A stretch of DNA of 64,000 bases from Solobacterium sp. (GTDB lineage: Bacteria > Bacillota_I > Bacilli_A > Erysipelotrichales > Erysipelotrichaceae), in the NCBI GenBank assembly GCA_022486705.1, contig JAKVKC010000005.1:34753-98752 (forward strand), written 5' to 3'. The notes beneath the pieces are model-generated. The model worked only from the letters and a program-made list of their open reading frames with translations. It searched no databases and was not told the DNA's origin. Every line of letters starts with the position of its first letter. Positions within the stretch are counted from its first letter, which is position 1. A program made the position numbers and the translations under genes. Of this stretch, positions 53,139-60,454 are shown piece after piece.

Positions 53139-53526
53139 AGCTTAAATCCTTCATAAACTTGTTGAACTTACGGCGGCTGTGGCTCCCATCACCGCCTGAA
53201 TACATTGCATAGTCGACCTCTGCCCATGTCATGCCGCTAATATAATGATACCTGATGATTGCCGTAACATCGTGGTTATCAACTGTGATAAGCCAATCCT
53301 CTATCTCTTTTGCTTGGTTTGCCAGTGCGTCAATCTCTTGATCAACTTTAAATTTTAAATCAAGTATTCTGTCTGCCGCCTTTGCAGTAGGATCTCCTGG
53401 AGTTGAGGAATGAGACTCACTGGATGTTGGACTTTTAATTGGCCTGTATAGTGTCTTGATCTGAAGCTGAAGAGCATTTATCTCTTTAACAAGTCCAACA
53501 TATGATTCCAGTTTTTCTTTGGTCAT
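53137..53526 (-). CDS. ArpU/RinA-like late transcription regulator
   Basis: The 129-residue protein has an N-terminal helical part and a C-terminal sigma-70 region-4-like helix-turn-helix: IIRYHYISGMTWAEVDYAMYSGGDGSHSRRKFNKFM. DUF1492/ArpU-type proteins in this place turn on late phage genes. The CGGACAT repeats and the late promoter lie immediately downstream, supporting that role. AAGGGG precedes the ATG. Confidence 0.75.
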   Translation of the reverse strand: MTKEKLESYVGLVKEINALQLQIKTLYRPIKSPTSSESHSSTPGDPTAKAADRILDLKFKVDQEIDALANQAKEIEDWLITVDNHDVTAIIRYHYISGMTWAEVDYAMYSGGDGSHSRRKFNKFMKDLS

Positions 53527-53560
53527 GCTATCCCCTTTTCTTGCACTTAATATCTATCAT

Positions 53561-53824
53561 CTAAAACTGCATGTTCTGTAATGCATTTGACAGATTCCTT
53601 GATAGATCCATCATCACGTTTTTAATCACATGATAGGTTTCATATATAGCATTTAACATATCATCAAAATCAATATCTGCTATTGGAGAACGGCTATACA
53701 ACTTGGCAGCAGATCTTTGCATCATATAGTATCTATATTCATTTTCGGTAATATGTTTCCATCTGCAATACCTATACATTTTGTTTCGTTTGACTCGGTT
53801 ATGAACATGCTTTTTGTGTGTCAT
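53561..53824 (-). CDS. Hypothetical phage protein
   Basis: The 87-residue protein is basic and His/Tyr-rich at its start (THKKHVHNRVKRNKMYRYCRWKH) and acidic in the second half (SPIADIDFDDMLNAIYETYHVIKN). GGAAGGG precedes the ATG. I do not recognise the family. It lies between the recombinase and the late regulator. Confidence 0.6.
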   Translation of the reverse strand: MTHKKHVHNRVKRNKMYRYCRWKHITENEYRYYMMQRSAAKLYSRSPIADIDFDDMLNAIYETYHVIKNVMMDLSRNLSNALQNMQF

Positions 53825-53867
53825 TTCTTACCCTTCCAATGTACCAAATCATGCAACAGAACTACAG

Positions 53868-53957
53868 TTAAGTAACATCTTTTGCATCTGCTGATTGTTT
53901 GTATTTATCGCTTAACAACAATCGTTTATAACAATCTTCTAATATTTCATTTAACAT
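53868..53957 (-). CDS. Possible 29-codon gene
   Basis: A short frame starting MLNEILEDCYKRLL and ending DAKDVT has coding-like composition, but its ATG lies in the 9-bp inverted repeat 53952-53975 (TTTAACATA/TATGTTAAA) at the end of the recombinase gene and has no ribosome-binding site. It may be the relic of a longer gene. Confidence 0.25.
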   Translation of the reverse strand: MLNEILEDCYKRLLLSDKYKQSADAKDVT

Positions 53958-53968
53958 AACTAACTATG

Positions 53969-54703
53969 TTAAACGTTTTTGAAATTATCGAATCCATATA
54001 GGATACTTTCGCGGATCTTCATCACCTCTTCTTCTTCAAGGCAAATGTACCTCGCAGTAATAATTGGATCCGAATGCTGCATCACTCTCATTACTTTGAA
54101 GATATCGTGTGTGTCATCGTACAGCCATCTAGCAAACGATTTGCGGAGGCTGTACGCACCAACGTTATACTTAATGCCAGCCTCATCAGCAAGGCCCTTA
54201 ACAATGCGCCATGCCTGTTCACGCGTCAGCGGCTTGTTTGCAGAGTCGATCCGTGTCCTGAATATGTACTCGTCTTTTGTAAACTTATATTTGTTTGAGA
54301 AATCATTCAGCAGTTTGTAGATCTCTGGTTTGAGCTCATAGTTCTGAGTCTTTCCAGTCTTGTGCTCGCGAACATAGAACTTGCCTCCTGCATACAAACG
54401 AGGAGTTATCTCCAGAACTGTTGTCGTTCTGCAGCCCATGTTCACTCCCACCATCAGGATCAGATAATTTCTTTCCCATCGATACTCATTGTTAGATCCT
54501 TTCTTAGCCTTCTGCAGATGAACAAGGCAGGCTCTCTGCACCTTTTCAAAATCAGCTCTTGTGAGATACCACATAGTCTGCTTGCCCATCTTAGTTGACG
54601 TTTTGCGCTGATAATCATCATTTGGATTATCTAATCGTTTTGGCATTCCCTTAGGCACAGTTTTTGTTTTGGCAGCCTTTTTGGATCCATTGTATTTACT
54701 CAT
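53969..54703 (-). CDS. Second tyrosine recombinase, catalytic domain only
   Basis: The 244-residue protein has a Lys-rich N-terminal tail (~55 residues) in place of a core-binding domain, then a tyrosine-recombinase catalytic domain: Arg in VNMGCRTTTVLEI, Lys in EHKTGKTQNY, YSLRKSFARWLY in the HxxR place, QHSDPIITARYI with His and Tyr. ATG at 54703 follows AAAGG by 10 nt and overlaps the DUF551 stop by 8 nt. It differs from the attR integrase; a role in genome circularisation, concatemer resolution or regulation is possible. Confidence 0.8.
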   Translation of the reverse strand: MSKYNGSKKAAKTKTVPKGMPKRLDNPNDDYQRKTSTKMGKQTMWYLTRADFEKVQRACLVHLQKAKKGSNNEYRWERNYLILMVGVNMGCRTTTVLEITPRLYAGGKFYVREHKTGKTQNYELKPEIYKLLNDFSNKYKFTKDEYIFRTRIDSANKPLTREQAWRIVKGLADEAGIKYNVGAYSLRKSFARWLYDDTHDIFKVMRVMQHSDPIITARYICLEEEEVMKIRESILYGFDNFKNV

Positions 54704-54995
54704 TTTGTTCATACCTTTCGGGCAGCGGCATCCAAGCAACTACCTTTTCGTATACTGGAAATATGTTGTCATCATAATCTATGAATTCCGAATACTCATA
54801 CCAGCTTTCAGGAATATATAGGCCATCTTCTTTTTCTATCCAGTCTATTCCTTCCCATCCGAAGATTGTTTTATTTTCGGAAACATTTCCATCTTCATAC
54901 ATTGCAGTTATGACGTTTCCTCCATCAGTGCAAGCGAGGACTCTTGTTTCCGGTTTCGGTTTAGCTGCATTGACACTGATCCACTCAGACTTCAT
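54696..54995 (-). CDS. DUF551 domain protein
   Basis: The 99-residue protein matches the DUF551 pattern: start MKSEWISVNAAKPKPETRVLACTDGG and end VVAWMPLPERY. Common in phages, function unknown. ATG at 54995 has GGAAGGA upstream; an earlier in-frame start is rejected. It overlaps the ParB-like gene by 11 nt. Confidence 0.85.
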   Translation of the reverse strand: MKSEWISVNAAKPKPETRVLACTDGGNVITAMYEDGNVSENKTIFGWEGIDWIEKEDGLYIPESWYEYSEFIDYDDNIFPVYEKVVAWMPLPERYEQNE

Positions 54996-56310
54996 TGTTA
55001 TTCCTTCCAGCCGCATGAACATCAAATAAGTCCCACGTTCCGTCTAACATCTCCTTTTCAACATCAGACATTTGATATCCAAATTCGCAGAGCATAGCAT
55101 ACATTTCTGTATCGCCATCATCTTTTCGATATGTATATCCATTGTATAAACTCGTGCAGATCATAACTGAGTTAATATCATACGTTGAAAATAGCATTGC
55201 TATCATCAAATTATTTACTGGTTTTGATGCAATTGCATCATCAGTTCTTCCATCGTACTGTCCTTCGTTTCCAACAATTTCCGCAAATATATTTTCGTCC
55301 GGTAAACTCTGATGTATCGATCTATTCAAAATCCGACGCATCATAATATTGCTTACCTGAATGTTTGACCTATTGAAATACTCTTTGCAGAACTTGATTC
55401 TTAAATCAGCAGCAATTTTAAATGCTTCATCCATTTTGCTTACACGTTCTTTTTCTCGCTCAACGTCTTTTTTTGATACTTTACTCTGGTGGCTGCTGCT
55501 CTGGCTTTTTTCTTCTCCGCTATAAAGGTATACAGTTCCAACTTCACCAGCAAAATAGAAATACTTTCCCTTGCTTTTAGGAAGCTTGATATTTTCATCA
55601 CTGCAGATTTCTTTTCCTTCACCCCAACGCCGTTTGCCAGGCTTTGCGCCTAATTCTTCCTTTAAGATTTTGATGATTGCTTCCTTCTTTGGCTTCCACT
55701 CTTGCTTCTTCAGCGCATAATCAATCTCATAGTCAAAGTTGTATGATCCAAAAGACTTAGCACATTTTTCTTTGTCATTTTCATCATCAATTTTTGCTAG
55801 CTGAATCAGCTGATCAATAGTTGCTCCGTGAGCATATGCTCTCTTGACCATATCTGCGCCAACTTTCATTGCCTTCCTGTGCTTGATAACAGTTGCCTTG
55901 CTTAATCCTACCTTAGAAGCAACTTCGCTCTCTGTGAGCCCTAGATTAAGCGCCTGTTGGATGCCAGATGTTTCTTCAAATTTTGTCAGATTATTGCGCT
56001 GCATGTTTTCCGTAAGCATTGTCGTCATCTGGTCTGCTTCGGACATCTGCATGATCTCGCATGGGACCTCTGTAAGACCAGCTTCGCGAGCAGCCGCTAA
56101 CCGGCGGTGGCCAATTACAACCATGTATGTTTTGCCATCTGTCTCTCCAGTAGATACGTTTCTCACATGGTCTCCAATAGGTACAACAGACAGGTTCTGC
56201 AGGATCCCATTCTGCCGGACGCTGGCAGTCAAATCAGTGAGATCTCCTAGGTCCTTACGAGGATTGTTTGGGTTGCTGACGATATGATCTACAGGAATCA
56301 ATTGTGTCAT
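54985..56310 (-). CDS. ParB/RepB/Spo0J family protein
   Basis: The 441-residue protein has a ParB nuclease-like domain (NPNNPRKDLGDLTDLTASVRQNGILQNL, VVIGHRRLAAAREAGL, MLTENMQRNNLTKFEE) and a following helix-turn-helix (TESEVASKVGLSKATVIKHRKA). The long C-terminal part is not recognised. Without ParA it is unlikely to be a partition system; phage ParB-like proteins can be CTP-dependent clamps or nucleases. It overlaps the MazG-like gene by 4 nt. Confidence 0.85.
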   Translation of the reverse strand: MTQLIPVDHIVSNPNNPRKDLGDLTDLTASVRQNGILQNLSVVPIGDHVRNVSTGETDGKTYMVVIGHRRLAAAREAGLTEVPCEIMQMSEADQMTTMLTENMQRNNLTKFEETSGIQQALNLGLTESEVASKVGLSKATVIKHRKAMKVGADMVKRAYAHGATIDQLIQLAKIDDENDKEKCAKSFGSYNFDYEIDYALKKQEWKPKKEAIIKILKEELGAKPGKRRWGEGKEICSDENIKLPKSKGKYFYFAGEVGTVYLYSGEEKSQSSSHQSKVSKKDVEREKERVSKMDEAFKIAADLRIKFCKEYFNRSNIQVSNIMMRRILNRSIHQSLPDENIFAEIVGNEGQYDGRTDDAIASKPVNNLMIAMLFSTYDINSVMICTSLYNGYTYRKDDGDTEMYAMLCEFGYQMSDVEKEMLDGTWDLFDVHAAGRNNNEV

Positions 56311-56624
56311 TTTCTTTTGCTCTCCAGCTTGTTCAATCTTTCTTCGAGTCGGTTCAGCTTGAAATCTCTAACTGTTGAGAACGCATCTTCGTTTCCAAGA
56401 ATGATGTGCATTTGTCTGCACATGATTTCTACGTCTACTACTTCTTCGATTACAGATTCTGCAGCACGGTTAAACTTACGTTTGTCTCCACTGATCTCGG
56501 ATCTGTGATATTTGGACAGAGCGACTGTCAGCTCAGAGCATTCCTCCTGGGCCATTCTCATCTGTTCATCGTTCCCGTATTCCTTAACTGCCCTTTGCAA
56601 AACTGAATATGTTGTTTTTGCCAT
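56307..56624 (-). CDS. MazG-like nucleotide pyrophosphohydrolase candidate
   Basis: The 105-residue helical protein has the pattern QMRMAQEECSELTVALSKY followed by ESVIEEVVDVEIMCRQMHIIL, i.e. EExxEL and ExxD metal-binding pairs of the all-alpha NTP-pyrophosphatase (MazG-like) fold. Phage members may hydrolyse dNTPs or alarmones. AAAGAAG precedes ATG 56624; the 55-codon gene upstream ends 1 nt before. Confidence 0.75.
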   Translation of the reverse strand: MAKTTYSVLQRAVKEYGNDEQMRMAQEECSELTVALSKYHRSEISGDKRKFNRAAESVIEEVVDVEIMCRQMHIILGNEDAFSTVRDFKLNRLEERLNKLESKRK

Positions 56625-56625
56625 T

Positions 56626-56793
56626 TCATTTCTTCTTTCTTTTTTCGGTGTTGCCAAAATCTCTTACTGATAGTTGCTCAACAATTGAGTCTATTTGATG
56701 TTCGATATTTTCAATATCCTTGATATTCATCCAAAGGATGATTACAACTGATACCTTCGACATTGTTTCTAAAAATCCCATAATACTGTTCAT
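56626..56793 (-). CDS. 55-residue membrane-associated peptide
   Basis: A small gene begins MNSIMGFLETMSKVSVV, with a hydrophobic segment at residues ~5-23, then an amphipathic helix and a KRKKK tail. Its ATG overlaps the stop of the previous gene by ATGA and its stop lies 1 nt before the next ATG, so its boundaries fit the operon perfectly. Unknown function. Confidence 0.55.
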   Translation of the reverse strand: MNSIMGFLETMSKVSVVIILWMNIKDIENIEHQIDSIVEQLSVRDFGNTEKRKKK

Positions 56794-56960
56794 TTCATTT
56801 TTCTGATCCTGTCTGCGTACTCGCCACTATCCAGAATATCTCTGCTATGATCAGAACCAGACGCAACCATCAAGATTGCTAGAACAGCTCCAATGAGAGC
56901 TCCAAGCAGGAATATAAGAATTGCATATACAACTGCTTGTAAAATCGATAATTCAACCAT
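56790..56960 (-). CDS. 56-residue single-pass membrane protein (DUF3789-like)
   Basis: The product starts MVELSILQAVVYAILIF and has one membrane helix with GxxxG spacing (LGALIGAVLAILMVASGS), then a charged tail. Similar tiny proteins are frequent in Bacillota phage replication operons. ATG at 56960 overlaps the replisome-organiser stop by 8 nt; the longer frame lies inside that gene. Confidence 0.6.
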   Translation of the reverse strand: MVELSILQAVVYAILIFLLGALIGAVLAILMVASGSDHSRDILDSGEYADRIRKMK

Positions 56961-57792
56961 TGTTCTTGTCCTTAATCTGCTTTTGCATTGCTTTAAGCTC
57001 TGCAATCTGCTTATCTGTTGCTGGAGATTCTGCAGGGAGACCATTTGTCCGCTGCTGTTTCATATACTCCGGCAATTCTATTTTTGCTGATTTGCGGGAC
57101 GAGCAATTATAGCCATGATTGCGCTTTTCATGTTCTTTCTCAACTGCTCCTGCAACCCACTTTCTGATCGCTAGATAATGACTGTTGGCTTTGTATCCTT
57201 TCATTTCGATGTATTCATCGAACCATGTGATACATTCTTCTGCGTTAGCATAATCTTTCAACAGTTTTTTATGCTCGATATCAGTCAGCATTACGTGTTT
57301 ATATTGTCCATATCGATGCTTAATATTTTTTTTTACAGATAAGGACGATTCATCGGCCGGTATATCTTTTGTATTTATCTTACCTATACTAACCTTACCT
57401 AACCTAACCTGTGTCGACGGGACGTTGACGGGACGTTGACGAGGCTCAATATTCATGGAATATGCCTTGTTTTCATCCAGTTCTAATAGTGCTTTATCAT
57501 CTTTATATTTTGTTTCTGAATATGTGTCTTTACGAATGAAATTGTGGATCCTCCAGTGTTTGATGACGACAACTCCATCGTCAAATATTAATACAAATTT
57601 TTTGGTGATCAAAATCTTAAGATCATCCATTGATGCTCCACATTGGCGCATCACTGACTTAGGATTGTTAATAAAACCATCATCGTCCGCGACCATTCCC
57701 AACGTGAAGTAAAGACACCTTGACGTTGGCGGCATGTCTAAGAACTCATCGGAGAACACTATCGTTTTGGCAAACATCCTTCTTTCTGCCAT
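56953..57792 (-). CDS. Phage replisome organizer (N-terminal domain family)
   Basis: The 279-residue protein starts RRMFAKTIVFSDEFLDMPPTSRCLYFTLGMVADDDGF, the winged-helix phage replisome organizer domain, with KFVLIFDDGVVVIKHWRIHNFIRKDTY. The C-terminal part (AEECITWFDEYIEMKGYKANSHYLAIRKWV) is DnaD-like and could load host helicase. It should bind the phage origin; no iteron cluster is obvious in the gene. Confidence 0.85.
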   Translation of the reverse strand: MAERRMFAKTIVFSDEFLDMPPTSRCLYFTLGMVADDDGFINNPKSVMRQCGASMDDLKILITKKFVLIFDDGVVVIKHWRIHNFIRKDTYSETKYKDDKALLELDENKAYSMNIEPRQRPVNVPSTQVRLGKVSIGKINTKDIPADESSLSVKKNIKHRYGQYKHVMLTDIEHKKLLKDYANAEECITWFDEYIEMKGYKANSHYLAIRKWVAGAVEKEHEKRNHGYNCSSRKSAKIELPEYMKQQRTNGLPAESPATDKQIAELKAMQKQIKDKNNG

Positions 57793-57858
57793 TGTTCTTG
57801 TTCCTCCTTCCTACAAGGCAAGAAGGCTCAGAAGGCCGTTTGTCCAGAACATACCTTT

Positions 57859-58020
57859 CTATACTTTTGCATTTGATACTGCTGCCTTCCTCGCCTTGCG
57901 CATAACCATCATCATTTCGTCAATAGTCAGATCATGCCGTTTAGCAATTGCAATGACTTGATCTGAACATTTGTTGATCACTGTATCCCTGTTAACCTCT
58001 TTGCTCACCTTGCTAGCCAT
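57859..58020 (-). CDS. Small helical phage protein
   Basis: The 53-residue product starts MASKVSKEVNRDTVINK and has a helix DLTIDEMMMVMRKARKAA. ATG at 58020 overlaps the upstream stop by 8 nt. Family not recognised; a small DNA-binding or regulatory role is possible. Confidence 0.55.
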   Translation of the reverse strand: MASKVSKEVNRDTVINKCSDQVIAIAKRHDLTIDEMMMVMRKARKAAVSNAKV

Positions 58021-58270
58021 TCTTAACCTCCAGGAAGCCAATCAGGCTCTCTTGGTATGTTCTATTAGTCGATACATTTCCATCGTTCCAGGACTCAATA
58101 GCGAGGTTCTGATTGGCATATGAGTTTGTCCTTGCTCTACACATAGGACATTCAACATATACACGATGCATGCCATCCCCTTTATTTTCCCAGTCTACCA
58201 ATGCTCGACCAATTGATTTTCCACAAACAGGACATCGCTTGACTGCATATGCGCTGATTGTTCTACTCAT
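58013..58270 (-). CDS. Lar-like zinc-ribbon protein
   Basis: The 85-residue protein has CPVCGKSIGRALVDW and ECPMCRARTNSY, two Cys pairs, followed by AIESWNDG, the layout of Lar-type restriction-alleviation zinc ribbons common in phages. Function is inferred from the family. Its ATG overlaps the stop of the preceding gene (ATGA). Confidence 0.75.
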   Translation of the reverse strand: MSRTISAYAVKRCPVCGKSIGRALVDWENKGDGMHRVYVECPMCRARTNSYANQNLAIESWNDGNVSTNRTYQESLIGFLEVKNG

Positions 58271-58593
58271 AATGGCCTCTTAGCATGTTTAAACTTATTT
58301 GGATCCATGCGCATTTTATCGAAGTTTGCTTGATTCGCCTTGAAGCGGATCAGATCTCCGCAGTGGAGCTTTTCCAGCGTGTTAATTCTTTCATTTATAT
58401 CTCTAATTGCATTGCCACAATCGTTTGAAAGAAGCGATTGCTCTTTTCTGTATTCATCAAACTCGTGAGCCGTTTCTTCCAGCTCTTCAGTGTCCTTCTG
58501 CAGCCCCTTTATCAACATGACGATTGTAATCAATGCGGCGGCCATTATAACGATTGCAATGATCAGCACGGTTACGATGTATTGATCAGCCAT
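58267..58593 (-). CDS. Single-pass membrane protein with coiled coil
   Basis: The 108-residue protein starts MADQYIVTVLIIAIVIMAA with one membrane helix (residues ~5-27), then a coiled coil (KGLQKDTEELEETAHEFDEY; INERINTLEKLH). ATG at 58593 follows AAAGGAG. It may be a spanin-like or exclusion protein, but nothing allows a firm call. Confidence 0.6.
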   Translation of the reverse strand: MADQYIVTVLIIAIVIMAAALITIVMLIKGLQKDTEELEETAHEFDEYRKEQSLLSNDCGNAIRDINERINTLEKLHCGDLIRFKANQANFDKMRMDPNKFKHAKRPL

Positions 58594-59083
58594 TGGATGT
58601 CTCCTTTGCCGGATATAGTGACCATCTAACAATGCTGCTAGGATCATGCCAGCAAGTAGGATGACACTGATTGTCTCCCAAGAAATAAAGCCTCATTGTG
58701 TCCTGCATTAAGAGCATTCTTCCGGATGTTATAGTGTGATCATCCAATTCAGCAACAATGTGAGTATCAGATGGAATGTGTTTCGCATCTGTATTCCATT
58801 TATTTTCGCTGCCTTTAACTCTGACTGTTGAGTCCTCCGCACGCATTATTTTTGCTTTCAATGATATGTTGCGGTTCATGAGCCCTTTATAGTATTTCCA
58901 GATGCTTTCGCAGTGCTTGTTGCCATCACAAGTGTTTTGCATCTTGCTGTTTTGAAAATCCAGCAGATCTATTACCGCCTCACATTCTTGTACAGTCATT
59001 GCCACTGTTGCCACCATTGTTCCTTTACCAGATGTTATGTTATTGGCCCTGGCATAATCAGATCCAACATTTAAACTATTCAT
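58586..59083 (-). CDS. Hypothetical phage protein
   Basis: The 165-residue protein starts MNSLNVGSDYARANN and contains AMTVQECEAVIDLLDFQNSKM and a C-terminal half rich in Asp, His and Trp. I do not recognise the family. ATG 59083 overlaps the small membrane gene before it; the downstream gene overlaps its end by 8 nt. Confidence 0.6.
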   Translation of the reverse strand: MNSLNVGSDYARANNITSGKGTMVATVAMTVQECEAVIDLLDFQNSKMQNTCDGNKHCESIWKYYKGLMNRNISLKAKIMRAEDSTVRVKGSENKWNTDAKHIPSDTHIVAELDDHTITSGRMLLMQDTMRLYFLGDNQCHPTCWHDPSSIVRWSLYPAKETSNG

Positions 59084-59196
59084 CCAACTAATCCTCCGAT
59101 CCAAATGCCTAGATCAACTAGCCCAATTAATGCAGCAACAATAGCAACCTTGATGTCTCTTTCGAGTTTTGCATCATCAATAATTCTGTTTTCCAT
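59080..59196 (-). CDS. 38-residue single-pass membrane peptide
   Basis: The product starts MENRIIDDAKLERDIK and continues as one hydrophobic helix with several Gly residues. AAAGGAG lies upstream at good distance and the stop overlaps the next ATG, so it is a credible gene. Its start region lies under the rightward sRNA promoter listed next. Confidence 0.6.
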   Translation of the reverse strand: MENRIIDDAKLERDIKVAIVAALIGLVDLGIWIGGLVG

Positions 59197-59218
59197 TTTT
59201 TTCTCCTTTTGATATAAT
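59190..59218 (+). promoter_or_regulatory. Rightward promoter of a candidate antisense RNA
   Basis: TTTCCA (59190-59195), a 17-nt spacer and perfect TATAAT (59213-59218), facing against the leftward operon. Confidence 0.55.
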
Positions 59219-59224
59219 GGAAAT

Positions 59225-59286
59225 GGCTTTTAAAGCCATCAATTTATCGAGCACTCACTGTCTGCCGAGACTGGTGCTCCTTTTTT
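59225..59286 (+). ncRNA. Candidate ~60-nt antisense small RNA
   Basis: After the promoter comes a hairpin from the palindromic ATGGCTTTTAAAGCCAT (59223-59239), then a long stem GAGCAC (59249-59254) with GTGCTC (59274-59279), with CA/TG and TCT/AGA pairs inside, then six T. No frame is present. The RNA is antisense to the end of the HTH gene (59244-59501) and the gap after it. Confidence 0.5.
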
Positions 59287-59501
59287 GTTTCCAACTGCTT
59301 TGCAATTCTTATCTTTTCAATGTTTCCGAGATCATAACCTCTATATTTTTCAAAGCATTCCTGGATTGTTTCTTTAGAATAAACATATCCCTTGCCGAAT
59401 TTGATGCCATGCAGCAGTCCATACCGATTTAGATCCCAAATTCTATGAATGCTGCAGTGCCATTCGGTAGCCAGCTCACTTGCTGAATAGAAGTCTTTCA
59501 T
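59244..59501 (-). CDS. Excisionase-like helix-turn-helix protein
   Basis: The 85-residue protein begins MKDFYSASELATEWHCSIHRIWDLNRYGLLHGIKFGKGYVYSK, a MerR/excisionase-type winged helix start, then a helical tail. ATG at 59501 has AAAGGAG upstream; the longer frame reaches into the opposite-strand cassette and is rejected. It could be the excisionase or an early regulator. Confidence 0.7.
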   Translation of the reverse strand: MKDFYSASELATEWHCSIHRIWDLNRYGLLHGIKFGKGYVYSKETIQECFEKYRGYDLGNIEKIRIAKQLETKKEHQSRQTVSAR

Positions 59502-59521
59502 ATTTCCGTTCTCCTTTCTGA
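59493..59521. repeat. 29-bp direct repeat, copy 1
   Basis: The segment is identical to 59830-59858. On the minus strand it holds AAAGGAG, the ATG and next two codons of the HTH gene. The two copies flank the small rightward genes at 59548-59771. Confidence 0.9.
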
Positions 59522-59523
59522 CG

Positions 59524-59529
59524 TATAAT
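59524..59529 (+). promoter_or_regulatory. Candidate -10 box of the small rightward genes
   Basis: A perfect TATAAT lies 18 nt before the 18-codon gene. The -35 region is poor. Confidence 0.4.
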
Positions 59530-59547
59530 TTTGAAGAGGTGATTACA

Positions 59548-59604
59548 ATGACTGATAATTTTAATTTTGCTGATTTACATTTGGACGATGCAGCAAGCAA
59601 ATAG
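59548..59604 (+). CDS. 18-codon peptide gene
   Basis: MTDNFNFADLHLDDAASK is preceded by AAGAGGTG at good distance. It may be a leader peptide for the next frame, which starts 2 nt later. Very short, so coding status depends on the ribosome-binding site and layout only. Confidence 0.4.
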   Translation: MTDNFNFADLHLDDAASK

Positions 59605-59606
59605 GA

Positions 59607-59771
59607 ATGTCTAATCAGCAAGTGGAAATGATTAAGCAGCAAACAGAAACCGTTAACCAGCAAAAATCATTAGTCTCAGTTACAGTTAAGAGTTCAAAAA
59701 ATTCCACTATTTTTTCATCTATCGCTTTATTGATATCACTAGCAGCACTATTGACTCAATTATTAAAATAA
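59607..59771 (+). CDS. 54-residue protein with Gln-rich N-terminus and C-terminal membrane helix
   Basis: The product starts MSNQQVEMIKQQTETVNQQK, then a basic Ser-rich stretch, then one membrane helix (~38-53). It would be tail-anchored. It follows the 18-codon gene by 2 nt, so coupled translation is likely. It is the only protein gene on this strand in the early region. Unknown; a superinfection-exclusion or toxin-like role is possible. Confidence 0.5.
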   Translation: MSNQQVEMIKQQTETVNQQKSLVSVTVKSSKNSTIFSSIALLISLAALLTQLLK

Positions 59772-59838
59772 TTTCATCAATACACAACCTATTTTTGATG
59801 CTCATAATTTCAATAGAATTTTCAAATTCGTCTTTCAT
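59719..59838 (-). CDS. 39-codon frame started by the repeat copy 2
   Basis: The second repeat copy supplies AAAGGAG and ATG AAA GAC, and the frame continues for 39 codons (hydrophobic end DEIILIIESIVLLVISI). It overlaps the rightward 54-residue gene by 53 nt. It may be a by-product of the duplication and not a real gene. Confidence 0.25.
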   Translation of the reverse strand: MKDEFENSIEIMSIKNRLCIDEIILIIESIVLLVISIKR

Positions 59839-59858
59839 ATTTCCGTTCTCCTTTCTGA
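59830..59858. repeat. 29-bp direct repeat, copy 2
   Basis: Identical to 59493-59521. Between here and 59987 no leftward gene is seen; a rightward frame ending in FMHRIIEGLTTDPTEESK at 59994 has no usable start and may be a remnant. Confidence 0.9.
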
Positions 59859-59987
59859 AGAAACTTAATTTGTTCTAATGAATCCGGTCTATTAACTGGC
59901 TGTACTGATGGAAAGCAAGCAAGGAATAGAGTAGTTGATTTTATGCATCGGATAATTGAAGGCTTGACAACCGATCCTACCGAAGAA

Positions 59988-60185
59988 TCAAAGTAAATCG
60001 AAGTATATTTTCATCAGTTCGGTTGTGCTACCAACCAAGGCCGATAAGAACTCACCGTTTCCAACAACGGTGTTTTCATTTGCAAACGCTCTTATGTCGT
60101 CGATCAGTATATTTATTAGATCGGCAATCTTCTCTTTAAGATCATTTGCTTCATCGCTGCTAACAATTAAATGTCTGTCCTCCAT
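59988..60185 (-). CDS. Small acidic phage protein
   Basis: The 65-residue product starts MEDRHLIVSSDEANDLKEK and is helical. ATG at 60185 follows AAAGGAG by 10 nt. It follows the Cro-like gene in the early leftward transcript. Family not recognised. Confidence 0.6.
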   Translation of the reverse strand: MEDRHLIVSSDEANDLKEKIADLINILIDDIRAFANENTVVGNGEFLSALVGSTTELMKIYFDLL

Positions 60186-60219
60186 ATTTATCACTCTCCT
60201 TTCTTTACTTTTAAGTGTC

Positions 60220-60235
60220 GTGTCCTTTAGGACAC
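60220..60235. promoter_or_regulatory. Perfect operator-like palindrome O1
   Basis: GTGTCCTTTAGGACAC is a 16-bp dyad at the end of the Cro-like gene; the cro stop codon lies inside it. Near-identical to O2 at 60455. Confidence 0.65.
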
Positions 60236-60439
60236 TTCCTTTTCAAAAAAAATGTTCATGGTCTCTTCAGAATTGAGTGAAAGCTTCTTTATAATTGATT
60301 CGATTTCATCTCGTGTAAATTCAACCGTGCCATTCATTTTACGAAAATAGGCACTTCTGCTGATACCCAATGTGCTGATCATTTCATCAGCATTAACATT
60401 CTTAATCAACATCTTTGCCTTCAGAGCATTACAATTCAT
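60227..60439 (-). CDS. Cro-like helix-turn-helix repressor
   Basis: The 70-residue protein starts MNCNALKAKMLIKNVNADEM and has a small XRE-type helix-turn-helix (STLGISRSAYFRKMNGTVEFTRDEI). It is divergent from the CI gene, the lambda-like layout for Cro. ATG at 60439 follows AAGGAGG. Confidence 0.8.
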   Translation of the reverse strand: MNCNALKAKMLIKNVNADEMISTLGISRSAYFRKMNGTVEFTRDEIESIIKKLSLNSEETMNIFFEKEVS

Positions 60440-60454
60440 ATAGCCTCCTTCCAT

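Noticed and set aside
57859..58593. Toxin-antitoxin pair among small early phage genes
   Set aside because: The genes are overlapping operon members with zinc-ribbon and membrane features, without toxin or antitoxin motifs.
59865..59996. Rightward frame ending in FMHRIIEGLTTDPTEESK
   Set aside because: Coding-like composition but an in-frame stop lies just upstream and no start codon precedes it, so at most a remnant.
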